64,000 bases of DNA from Prunella strophiata. Lineage: Eukaryota; Chordata; Aves; Passeriformes; Prunellidae. The stretch's first letter is position 1; each line of letters opens with the position of its first letter. The stretch is from the NCBI GenBank assembly GCA_036583965.1, contig JAZBQD010000015.1, positions 71,278,330 through 71,342,329 on the forward strand, read 5' to 3'. A program made the position numbers and the translations under genes. The notes below the pieces were generated by a model that had not been told where the DNA came from, searched no databases, and worked only from the letters and a program-made list of their open reading frames with translations. Positions 1 to 9,973 of this stretch are shown piece by piece.

Positions 1-2
1 CA

Positions 3-107
3 GCACCCGGTCATTTCAGTGCCTCCAAAGATTTTGAGGAATTCTTAGGCAGACCCTTGACTGAGACAGCTGAAGCTAAAACTGAGCGTTCTTATACCAA
101 AACATAG
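3..107 (+). CDS. C-terminal end of an unidentified gene (partial, cut by window edge)
   Basis: The window opens inside a reading frame whose codons run from position 3 to a TAG stop at 105-107, giving 34 residues rich in Glu, Thr and Lys and containing the stretch KDFEEFLGRPLTE. Other frames here stop earlier. A canonical AATAAA lies 81 bases after the stop, so this looks like the last coding exon of a plus-strand gene whose remainder lies left of the window. I do not recognise the protein. It would be convergent with ATPSCKMT, which ends on the opposite strand about 9.9 kb away. With so little sequence, a chance open frame remains possible; the nearby polyadenylation signal is the main support. 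Confidence 0.5.
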   Translation, partial: APGHFSASKDFEEFLGRPLTETAEAKTERSYTKT

Positions 108-187
108 ACTGAACAGATCTCAGTAGGCCTATGGCCTAGACAAAGCTGGAAAGGAATGTGCTCATTTGTACCAGCAGCTGAACAGCA

Positions 188-193
188 AATAAA
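188..193 (+). terminator. Polyadenylation signal AATAAA of the gene ending at 107
   Basis: Canonical AATAAA hexamer 81 bases after the stop codon. It is followed within 20-45 bases by TG- and G-rich sequence, as expected for a downstream cleavage element. Confidence 0.55.
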
Positions 194-236
194 CACATTC
201 TGATCGATAAGGTTGGAGGTGGGGGGCTGTTTATTT

Positions 237-262
237 GGGGAGGGGAGGAGGGATGGGGGGGG
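237..262 (+). other. G-quadruplex-capable tract
   Basis: Four runs of guanines (4, 4, 3 and 8 bases) are separated by loops of 1, 4 and 2 bases, which fits the canonical intramolecular G-quadruplex pattern on the plus strand. A further G6 run lies just upstream, around 220-226. It sits about 45 bases beyond the AATAAA at 188. Confidence 0.6.
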
Positions 263-3200
263 ACATAACAACAATAAATACAAAGCAAAGTACAATACTT
301 TTATTGGATTATCTGCTGTGGAGCTTGACCTCCAGTATCCTGGGTTCAGTGCTGCCTGGAGCACCCCAACAAGAAAGCAGCAGCATTCACAACACAGGTA
401 CTTACAGGCTCAGACAGTGAATGACCTGCATATGCAACACCAGGATGCAAACACTGTCTCAACACAGTAATAAAGGTGCTCAAGGACAACAAAATATCTC
501 CTGGGTATTTTGCACAGAAATGGAAATACACTTGTATTGCCAACATAGATTCTTCAAGCATATGACAGAACAGAAAGGTGAATGATAAGCAACATCTGGT
601 TTTATACCTGTGGAAGTGAAAATTTTACCATTCAGACTAAAATAATTTCTAAACTAGAAAATGGATCACTATTGATCACAATATTCTGAAAGAGATTAAA
701 GGACATGCTTCAGCATCTAATGATGCCAGTATGACCCAAGTGAAAAAATGTCCCCACTGCAATCATCTGATGTTCACAGTCTCCCAAAGTACAGACAAGA
801 ATGACTGAAAACAGCTATAGATAAAACTTCATGACAGATCCAGCATGGAGGTTTCCTGTGCATGGAAAGTGCTCAGACTACTTAATTTTCCTGCAGTAGA
901 CAAATAATCCTGAGAAGAGTGTTATTTGATCTGTGTTTTTATTAGAATAAGCTAACAACCTAATTAGAGTGTATGTCCAAGAGACTCACAAGAAGCAGTA
1001 ACTTCTTCTAAGTAACTCAAACCATTTGTTAAGTCATTCTGGATCTGACCTATGTTATATTTAATGCTCTCCAGTAAATAAGAGCCAGCTGCTGAAGTTG
1101 ATAACTTTTTTCATATTAATAGCTTTTTCCTTCTATTTAATTTCTAGGATGATACAGGTAGTTTCCATTTTAATTCAGCAAAGTTGTCACTCTAAAGAGC
1201 TGCTGTTTTTTGGGTTTTTTTCATTTGTGGGGGGGGGGGGGTAAAGGGTAAAAAAATATCAGATTTTTTATCTATTTATTTACAGAATAAACACCTCAAG
1301 ATGCTTACTAGCTATATTAGCTCAGCCAGTAATACTATCCTACCAACATACTCTTTATCAGAAAAACAACTGTACTTAACAACTTAGATGAAGGCAGAAG
1401 GCAGCATCTGAAGACAGCTTTAAAAATAAATTTCTTTTAAAGCACCCCACACAGTGCTGTTTTGTTACTACCCTTTCATTCCCTGACTCGGCTTGACACA
1501 TCAGACTGCCCACTGAAATTAAAAGTACCTCAATGGCAGAAGACTCTACCATTACTGTCTCTAAGTAACGCTAGTATTTTCCCATGATGACCACTATTTT
1601 TCCCATTCCTGCTCAAACTCTTTTTAGAATTGATTCAGTGTGAGACCTGTGCTTGCAAATAAACTTAATTGGTATTGATCACACCCACAAAGCTTATTTA
1701 TGTATTGACATAAAGGTATTCAGAGTCTAAGTCTGGTTTCTGTGTACTGAAAAGAAGGAAGCAGCAATAAAATATACATGAACACAGATGATGAGGGTTC
1801 CTGAGCACAATTTAGAGAACGGCACATTTGGACACATAAATTAATTCGATTTGTGTACACTCTGAAATACTTGAAAAAAATAACAGGAAAGAAAGAAAAA
1901 GAAGTATACTCTCAAGAAAAGCAACACAAAATTCAGGGGAAGTTTAAAAAAAGCATTAAACCTTAAGGGCTGAAGGGACAGAGATGGCACAGATTTTGCC
2001 TATATCACTGACCACTCACATTTTTTTTGTCTCACAGAGCTCATACTGATCCTCCTCCTGATAACTCCTTTTGTGTCTTCTCCTCGCACCTACATTTTCA
2101 AAAAAATATCAAGAATCAAGAGAGCATATGCAAGAGAGACACACATTTCTGCCTCTCTGAACCAAAGCTTTGGCATGGACAGCTGCTGACATTACAGCAT
2201 TAAGGAGATTCACAGGCTCTGTTGGCTTTTTAGACAGGCTTCAGTGGCAGTTCATCATGTGTTTTGAAGATGTTATTTTAATATTTAAGCAGATCCCAAG
2301 CCAAAGATATACTTACCTGAAAAGCCAGAATTATTAGGATGCAATGGGAACGTGCAAAACCATGAGGCTGCTCTCATGTAGCAGAATAGGAAATTACATG
2401 CTCATCAGAAGACACAGAGAGGCTCGTACACTGCAGAGGTTCAAAGCTCAACAATCCAGGCAAGCAACAACAGAAAGAAGATAAAAAAGAACTTCCCTCA
2501 CTTTGATAAGCTCTTTCCACTTAGCTAGTATCTGATGTAAACCCATATTTTTAGTTCAAGGATTCTCAAATGATCATTTCAGACACATTAAAATTTTCCA
2601 ATAGAAGAACACAACCACAGGTAGCAAATATATCTGCTGAGAGTAGATCTACTTTTTAAATTACTTTTTGTGGATTCCTCAGAAGGTAGCCACAAACCTC
2701 AGGTTGAAAGCCCATAATTTACTGCTTCTGACCTTGCAAAGACCTTTTGTGCCACAAGTTTTATATGATCATCAAGAACCTTCTTTACTTTTAAAAACCA
2801 CAACATATACAGTAAGCTGAAAAATATCCCTGTGCATTTACTGGTAAGTAGGTTTCACATAATTTTCACCAATGCCAGCAGTTCATAGGAGTATATCACA
2901 GTGATTGTTCCAGCTCTACACACCAAATTCCAGAAAAAACATCCATCTGACATTTCAACCAAAGCCTCTAATAGAAATACCAACATTAAACTAAGAGAAA
3001 GAAATCAGCAAAAGTCCACACCTGAACAAACAACCCAAATCCAAAGAACTACCGAAGGGACAGAAGGCCTGTTTTCATTTGCCATGTGATGAAATATAAT
3101 AAAAATGTGAAATTAGGTACTTAAAACTACTAAATAGCCAGAATTGTTGTAGACCAAGGTTATTTTTCAGTCTAAATACCATTGGTGTGGATGTGTTTTT

Positions 3201-3837
3201 CTTTCATATACTGGAAACAAAAGTCAGGCTATGTCAGCAGACACTGCTAAATAAATCAAGGTTAGCTCAATACATGTTAAAACGTTAGAGAGAAAAAGAC
3301 CACTCCTTAACATATTTGGTCTTCCTGCAAAGTGGCTAGGAAAAAACAAACAAACAAACAAAACAACAAAAGTTAACTAATTTACAGAGGAAAAAAAAAT
3401 GTGTAAAGAAAATGTGAAGACTGATTCACTTATGAAGTCAGTCAAACTATAAGAAGAGAGTATGAAAACTCAAACACTTAAATACTGAGGGAGAATTCAG
3501 GAAAAGAATGGGGGGAAAAGTGGTAGTTATCCATATATGCCTCCCTCAGTAAAACATACAAGGATTAACAGAAAGATTATCATGCAAAGAAAAAAGCTGA
3601 AGAATTAATATTTTCATTAATCTTGCAAAGATGGTTTTTAAGGTAAACATAGATGCCACACTGTCTTACCAAGAATTCAAGAAATCTTCTAGAAGAAATG
3701 TATATTATTTCTGAAAAGCAAGTTGGGGCTACATTTTAAAACTTCAGAACTGCAATCTTGGCAAATGTAAAAGGAAAAATAATTCACTCACAGCAGTATT
3801 TACTGGCATTAAATCTGATGTTAGGCTGCCCTCTTCA
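263..3837. other. Intergenic, AT-rich, no gene recognised
   Basis: No frame here shows conserved-looking protein or a credible exon. Simple-sequence patches include a G13 homopolymer at 1229-1241 and a short (CAAA)n tract at about 3341-3370. The remainder is unique AT-rich sequence with no repeat family I can name. Confidence 0.6.
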
Positions 3838-4040
3838 AACACAGAACCATTGAATAGCCTAAGCTTGGAGAGACCCACAAGGATCATTGAAGTCCAACTC
3901 CTGGCCCTGCACAAGACAATCCAAAATTCAACTATGAATTTTAAGGACTCACATCCTTTCTTGAATAAATGCTTCAATAATTGTAAGTATGGAAAGTGAA
4001 ACTGTAGAAGTATGAGGCAACCTATCAATACTTGAGTGTT
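3838..4040 (-). mobile_element. CR1 LINE 3'-end fragment (antisense)
   Basis: The stretch with AGACCCACAAGGATCATTGA followed by a 'caactcctggccctgcac' motif matches the antisense 3' end typical of avian CR1 retrotransposons. It is short, diverged and lacks coding capacity. Confidence 0.7.
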
Positions 4041-6922
4041 CATTCAAGAGCAATGGCATCAGATGTGAACCCATTTCTGAGTGAATGCTCATCACAGCCC
4101 AGTCATGGCATGGATTCTCTGATGCAGTGAGAAGTGCACAAAGATGATTCTTTTGAAACAGATCAAAATCGACTGCCCTACTTGGGCTATAAGATTCCCT
4201 TTCTCCTTTCCTCTCTAAGCTCCAAATATAAACGGTAACCAGAACTGCTGCCTTTGCTTACTTCTCCTACAGATCTTAAAATGATATTACAGTGGTCAAA
4301 CTTCTTGAATAAAACACATGTGATAAAAGCAAAGCTCAAGTAATTGTTTCAGTTATGCAGAATTCAGGAGATCTCTGCTGCTTTCTGAGCTGTGTCCTTC
4401 ATGAAAGGTGAAAGACTTCCCCAAAGCCTGGGATTTGGAACTCATTTTCCACAGACCATATTCACTCAACTGGCTTGTGCTTATTTGAAACTGGATTCTG
4501 TATCTTCTTATGTGGCTAAAACTCATGAGTCAGAAGCAAACAGCAGCTCAGAGACAGACTATTAACTTCTTGGAGCAGTACTAGATTAAGTAGCAGCATA
4601 TAATCAGACCAGAGGACAAACCAAGAACTTCAATATGCCCAGTAATACAGAAATGCCTAAAACCCACAAAATAAGTGTACATTTCCCAAACAAATCTGGT
4701 CACGTTTGGTTGACACTGCTGTGTGGCTGTAGCGAACTCTGAAGTTCACTGAGCAAGCTGCTTATCTCATAGCTGTCTTGCCATGAGCCATACCTGTCTT
4801 CTTCTCTCTAAAAAGCCAATTTCTGCAAAATGGAAATGGAAAACTACAAAATTAGAATTGCAGCACTAAGATGCTGCATTTATTCAATTCATCTTGCATC
4901 ACAAAACATGTATGCATGTTTTGTGTCTCATAATGTGTCTCACTACAAAAAAAAAAAAAGAGGGGGAGAAAGAACAAAGAAAACATTTTTGAGTATGACC
5001 CTGACCTTTACTATTTACAAACAAATTAAATTCTGCAGTATTTCAGGAAAGCATTAGTCATTCAGTAAAGTAACACCTTTCTTTGCTAAAATCTGGCAGG
5101 TCAAGGGAAAAATAACACAACTCCCAAAAGGCAATTGATTGTACCAGAAGATACAAACCAACATGAACTGTAGGTTTTTCTGTGTATCTAAATTACTTTG
5201 GTATTGAACAGCATGTGTAGCTTGAATGTTTCCTCCTTTTGGCTTCAGACCTACACTATAATTTGATTATGGTAATTCTCTTTCCTGTTTTTCAGAAGAA
5301 GCAATTTTTATTCTGAACTATCATATCAACAAAATCATAATACATTATCTTAGCACTTGAAAGTGTATCAGCATAATAATCCATACAGGTGATAACCAAA
5401 GTCACAGTTAAGTATTTAATCTTGAAAACTATCACATAATACAGCAAGTAATAGAAAAGGACAATATGTCAACAAAATTATTTCCCAGTCCTCCTGTGCA
5501 AATTAGAACACTTTCCTTTCCATTTCACACTTAAGCTGTGGAAACAGGAAATACAGCACATTTCCTTGTATCAAAGGGAATCCCAAACCTTCAGACTACT
5601 GCCTTATTCAGTGTAGGCCCCCAAAAGTAAATAGACAGAGCAAGAAACAGCCCTCTGCTTTACTTTAAAACAGTCATAAATCTCTCCTTGCCTGGAGGAC
5701 AGCACTTAGTACTCCTAAAGCTTAGGTCATCATATCATTGATTTTATTGTGCCCTCCTCAAAAAGTAGGAGCAATAGGTGGTAACTAGGAAGTGCACATC
5801 CCAAAATCTTTACCACAGGCAAAAAATGAGAAATTCAGTTTTACCTTTTAACAGGCAAAGGTTAATGCAATAGAAAAAAATATACAAACACAGGAGAAAA
5901 GTAAATAACTGCTTCATTTCCTATAAACTAAATTTAGTGAAAGCAGATTGTAGAAACTTGGGTCAAAGCACTGCACTGCAGATGAGTCACACATAATTCA
6001 ATGGATCAAAATATTTTGCCTCCTATTTTCCTTAATGATCATTCAGGGAAGAACTTTGCCTAATTAGCTAATTTCCCCCTTGTTAGTCTCTTTTCATTAG
6101 AAATTATTTCAGATTTATTTTGTCCGAGGTCCCTGTTTCATGGCCTTGGGATATTAAATTCAGGCATTTTAGATAAGCCACTCTATCCCTGTCCTGTCAC
6201 TCTATTTCTGTGTAATGACTGTAACACTTAAATCATTATAGAAATAATGCAGTGCAGTTTTACAAGATACTTTAGGCATTTTTGTAGCAAAAGGCTGTCA
6301 AACTGTTTACCAGACACTGATGTTCTTCAGTATAGGCTCCATGTTCACAGGTGTGCCTTGCCATGCAAGGCTGAAATCACCTCTCCTTTGCACACTACAG
6401 ACACACTTGCCCCTTTCTTTTCCTACTTTGTGTACATTTTCAGGACAAAACCATGCTCCATTTCAAATCCTCAGTGTAGGTTTATATTTTAACTTCTTAC
6501 TGTCCCCCCACATCAAAAACAAAGAGCATGGGTACAGACATCATTGTAGACTACACATCCTACATAGCAGTCAACTTCTTTTCAAGTCAGATTATACAGA
6601 TCAGCCAAATCCGCTTTCCCAACACCTGACAAAATGTCAGACTTTGTTTTTACCTCAAATTCTACGGTCTCAGCACTTCTCTTGGACTGAGCTAATTTTA
6701 GTTGTGGTAATGACTGCCTTGAAGTCAGGTAACAATTGCCCAGCTTGTTTTAGCTTCATTCCATGGGTAACATATATGCCAAGATCTGACAGACTTACAC
6801 AGTTTCTGCTTAACAAACAGGCTGTACACTAACTGGGGCCACAGGAGGCTGACTATGAGCTTTGACTAATTGCTAATGGGTGAAAACAGTAAAACTTTAC
6901 CTGAGAACCAGATAAACAGAAT
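4041..6922. other. Intergenic, no gene recognised
   Basis: AT-rich sequence. A frame of about 170 codons exists at 6320-6832, but its composition is not protein-like (many Cys, His, Leu and Ser) and it lacks splice or promoter context, so I do not call it a gene. Confidence 0.55.
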
Positions 6923-7236
6923 GAGTAATGTCATTGACACAGATAAAGTTACTAGTTATAACAGCAAGCTCTGAAATGTTATCTTGCCATAAAAAGTCCC
7001 ATACCTTTTCACAAGTTCTGTTCCTTGCAGTGCTGACTCCATCCTCCTTTTTTGCTAGAGCACTGCTAACTGAATTCTATCCCTCGTATCTTCTGGCTTC
7101 TCCTCTTATATTACTCAATGTCATAGGTGGTACCTGTGCCCTATTAAGGGCACACCTGTTCCAAATCTTAGTAATCAGAACAGCTGCAACTCTTTATGGG
7201 GTGAAATTACCTTCAGTACTACCTCCCACAGAGTAA
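6923..7236 (-). mobile_element. Solo LTR of an endogenous retrovirus with 6-bp TSD (copy A)
   Basis: A 302-bp element at 6929-7230 begins TGTCA and ends CCACA, giving the TG...CA termini of an LTR. It is flanked by a perfect 6-bp direct repeat GAGTAA at 6923-6928 and 7231-7236. A close relative in the opposite orientation occurs at 45114-45430. By analogy with that copy, whose TATA-like box is on the plus strand, this one is read on the minus strand. No internal retroviral genes remain, so it is a solo LTR. Six-bp duplications are typical of class II (ERVK-like) elements; the family assignment is inference. Confidence 0.85.
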
Positions 7237-7747
7237 GCAGACCATTATACAACAGAAAGGTGTTGTAACTATGGCAGGAAAGGAAAACATCAATGCAGTG
7301 ACAGTACCCCACTGAAAACCATTATCAGCAAAAGGACAGGGAGAACTTGCTTCACTTACAAGGAAAAGCCATACAGTGATAGCAATGAGTTTCTGAGATC
7401 TCATTAGATGGTATGGAAAAATAGAAGGGAAAACAAGTCTGATTGAAAACCTTTCTTCTCATCTCACTGTAAATGAAATGAAGTTTAGTCAGATTTAGCC
7501 AAACTAGTCAGAACAACTAGCTCTGGAATCAGAGACAGCCTTCAAGTATTCAAGTGAGCAACTCATTTGTATCTTAATCCAAAGTTTGAGCACGCAGAAA
7601 TGGTGGCACTTCACTGAGAAGTAAATGACTTTTGAAACCCTTCCTAAATCAGAAGGACTAGGAAAATTTATGGTCATTTGCAACAGCCTACACCAATAGG
7701 AGTTCAGTAAGAGCATCCTCTTGCAGTTCTGTGTTCCTGTAAGAAGT
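7237..7747. other. Short intergenic spacer between LTRs
   Basis: I see no gene or named repeat here; open frames are short and unconvincing. Confidence 0.5.
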
Positions 7748-8189
7748 TGTCCTGGTTCCAGAAAGGGGTCAGAGCTGAGCACCATGACCAGGTTGTTATT
7801 CTGCACCATACATGCCATCGGTGGAGGACATGGTTTCCAAAGGAAAACCATGGTGGCTCCACTGTGAGTTGGCCATTTTGCCTGCCCAGCCACCATGTGC
7901 TTTTGTCTGAGGAAGCCACATAGACACAATCTACAGGAAGTATCCACCATTATTCTTGTTCCCAGTGGTGAACAGCCATTTTTGTCACCAAAATACCTTC
8001 TTTTTGTATCCTTTTACTATTAGTATTGCTGTTGTTACTGTACCATGTCTTATTCTTGCTTTGTGCTTTCAGTAAATTGCTACCTCAACCCACAATTTCT
8101 GCTTTTGCCCCTCCCTCACTGAAAGAGGTAAAGGAGAAGGGGAATGGCTTATTTGGAGTTTATTTTCCAGCAGATGCTAAAACAGAACA
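7748..8189 (+). mobile_element. Diverged ERVL-type LTR
   Basis: It starts TGTCCTGGTTCCAG and ends with 'ctaaaacagaaca'. Near the 3' part it has the 'agtaaattgctacctcaacc' pattern seen at the end of avian ERVL-type LTRs. The 5-bp flanks (gaagt and caagt) match at four of five positions, consistent with an old target duplication. The middle is poorly recognisable, so the call rests on the termini and the 3' third. Confidence 0.55.
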
Positions 8190-8596
8190 CAAGTTAAATA
8201 AAAAAAGCATTAATATAATCAGAGGCAGCACTTCTGTTAATGAACAACTTCTTATATTTGCCCATTTTGTCATACTCAACTTTTAAAAGTACACATTCAA
8301 GGCTGTGGTGTGAAACATCAGTGTCACCATCATACTCCATCTGGATCAGTTTTGTGTATGAAGCACTATGTACTTGGCATACAAAATTCAGACATTTTGG
8401 AAATACAGCTCATTTGAGAAGACACTTGCACATCATTCCAACACCAATACCAAATGCTCTGCAGGGTCAGAAAGAATGTATATATTACGTTCACAAATTT
8501 GAGCTTATACATATATTCCCCTTAACTGCAGTGAAAGGTGTTCTAAACCCTTTTCTGTATTGAAGTTTTCCTCTTCTATAAAAACTTTTTCATAAT

Positions 8597-9793
8597 TCTG
8601 CTTTCAGCTGGGAGTTGATTTTCTTCCTGTTAGCTGGTACAGCACTGTGGTTCGGAGTTAGAAAAGACTAATGCTGATAATACACTAATGGTTTTAGCTG
8701 ATGCTGAGCAGTGCTTACTCCAAACCAAGGACTTTTTAGTTTCTCATGCTCTGCCAAAAAGGAGGTGTGCAAGAAGCTGTCGGTGTCTCTCAGTACCTCG
8801 AGATGACCCCGATCAGTTAGAAAGTCTCTGTGTTCTGGCCCAAGAAACCGAAGAAGGAGTCAGGAGCTTCTTGTGCAGTTTTCAAGGTTGTTTATTGTTT
8901 CTTATCTAACAGATTTTTCCCCTGACCAGCCGAGGTCCTTTCAGCTGGTCAGTTCGGAGTGCACTCCCCACCTCTGGGGCGGTGTTGTCTTTTTATACTA
9001 AAAACCACGTGTACATTATTTACCATTCTTTTCCAATACCTATCACCCATGTTACAGAGTCTAACTCTACTCTAAACCAATCCAAAAGTGCCACCATCAC
9101 CCAGAAGATGGAGGACCTGAAGAAGAAGAAAGAAGGACAGAACATGCCCAAATTCCTCCATCTTGGCCCCCGAACCCTTATCTAAAAAACCCTAAAATTC
9201 TACATTTTCACCCAATGAGAAACTTATTATTACTCTACTTAATTTGTGTGGCTTGTAATTTTTCATATAAAGTTGGTAATCTTTTCCACGGCTCCAGATC
9301 AAAGGCACAGGGGTCTTGGGCTCTATGCCAAGGTCTCTGAGCCCCCTGCCAGGGGCTCAAGCCATCCAGGACAGTCAGAGGAATGTCTTGACTTCCGACA
9401 AGAAGCCAGGAGGAAGCACGGCCAGGACAGCTGAGTTGAACCAGCCAAAGAGATGTTCCACACCACAGAACATCATGTCCATGTCCAGTATATCAACAGG
9501 GAAGAGTTGGCAAGGAGGGACCAGTCACTGCTCTGGGATGCGGTGGGCATCCATCAGTGGGTGGTGAGCAAGGGTATTGTGCATCACTCATCTTTCTGGG
9601 TTTTGCTCCTCTCTTCTTGTGTTGTTATTAGTAAATTTACTTTCAATTATTGAACTATTCCTGTCTCAATCCATGGTCATGGGTATGACCTTTTTTTCAG
9701 TTTTCTTTCCCATCCCACTGGGGGTGTCTGTAGACTGGAGTGAGTGAACAGTCTGTGTGGTACTCCACTGCTAGATGGATTTAAACCAGGACA
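8597..9793 (+). mobile_element. ERVL-type LTR split by a nested LTR
   Basis: The left part (about 8597-8777) carries 'tttcagctgggagttgatt', 'agctggtacagcactgtgg' and 'tctcatgctctgcc'. The right part (9401-9793) carries 'ctgctctgggatgcggtggg', a T-rich tract and a terminal 'ttaaaccaggaca'. Together these are the ordered landmarks of one common avian ERVL-type LTR in plus orientation. They are separated by a 623-bp insertion at 8778-9400, itself a complete LTR. The 5' terminus is degraded and I find no convincing target duplication for the outer element. Confidence 0.8.
8772..9406 (-). mobile_element. Solo LTR nested inside another LTR, 6-bp TSD
   Basis: The inserted element at 8778-9400 begins TGTCGG and ends CCGACA, a perfect 6-bp terminal inverted repeat. 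It is bounded by the exact direct repeat AGAAGC at 8772-8777 and 9401-9406. On the minus strand it has a TATAAAA-like box near 8990-8996 and an AATAAA at 8891-8896 about 100 bases downstream, the promoter-to-polyadenylation order of an LTR. It inserted after the outer ERVL-type LTR was in place. No viral coding region is present. Confidence 0.92.
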
Positions 9794-9806
9794 CTGTATT
9801 AAACTA

Positions 9807-9812
9807 TTTAAT
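9807..9812 (-). terminator. Candidate polyadenylation signal (ATTAAA) of ATPSCKMT
   Basis: On the minus strand this reads ATTAAA, the commonest variant signal, about 160 bases after the ATPSCKMT stop. I see no canonical AATAAA between the stop and the LTR cluster. The next one downstream (8891-8896) belongs to the nested LTR, which lies in the same orientation. Confidence 0.4.
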
Positions 9813-9973
9813 TACACCTTTCAGTAACCGTTTGTATGCTTTCAGACAGCCACTGTACTTCAGTTCTTATAGCGAATACGCATCTTCATATGCCAGGGCT
9901 CTCTCCACGTTAATCTTATCTTCAACAGGTCCAGTTAAAGCTAAAAATTTCTGTAAGAAACCAAATTCAATGT

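Noticed and set aside
6320..6832. 170-codon plus-strand open frame
   Set aside because: Overlapping frames, unbiased composition with many Cys and His, and no conserved motif or gene context.
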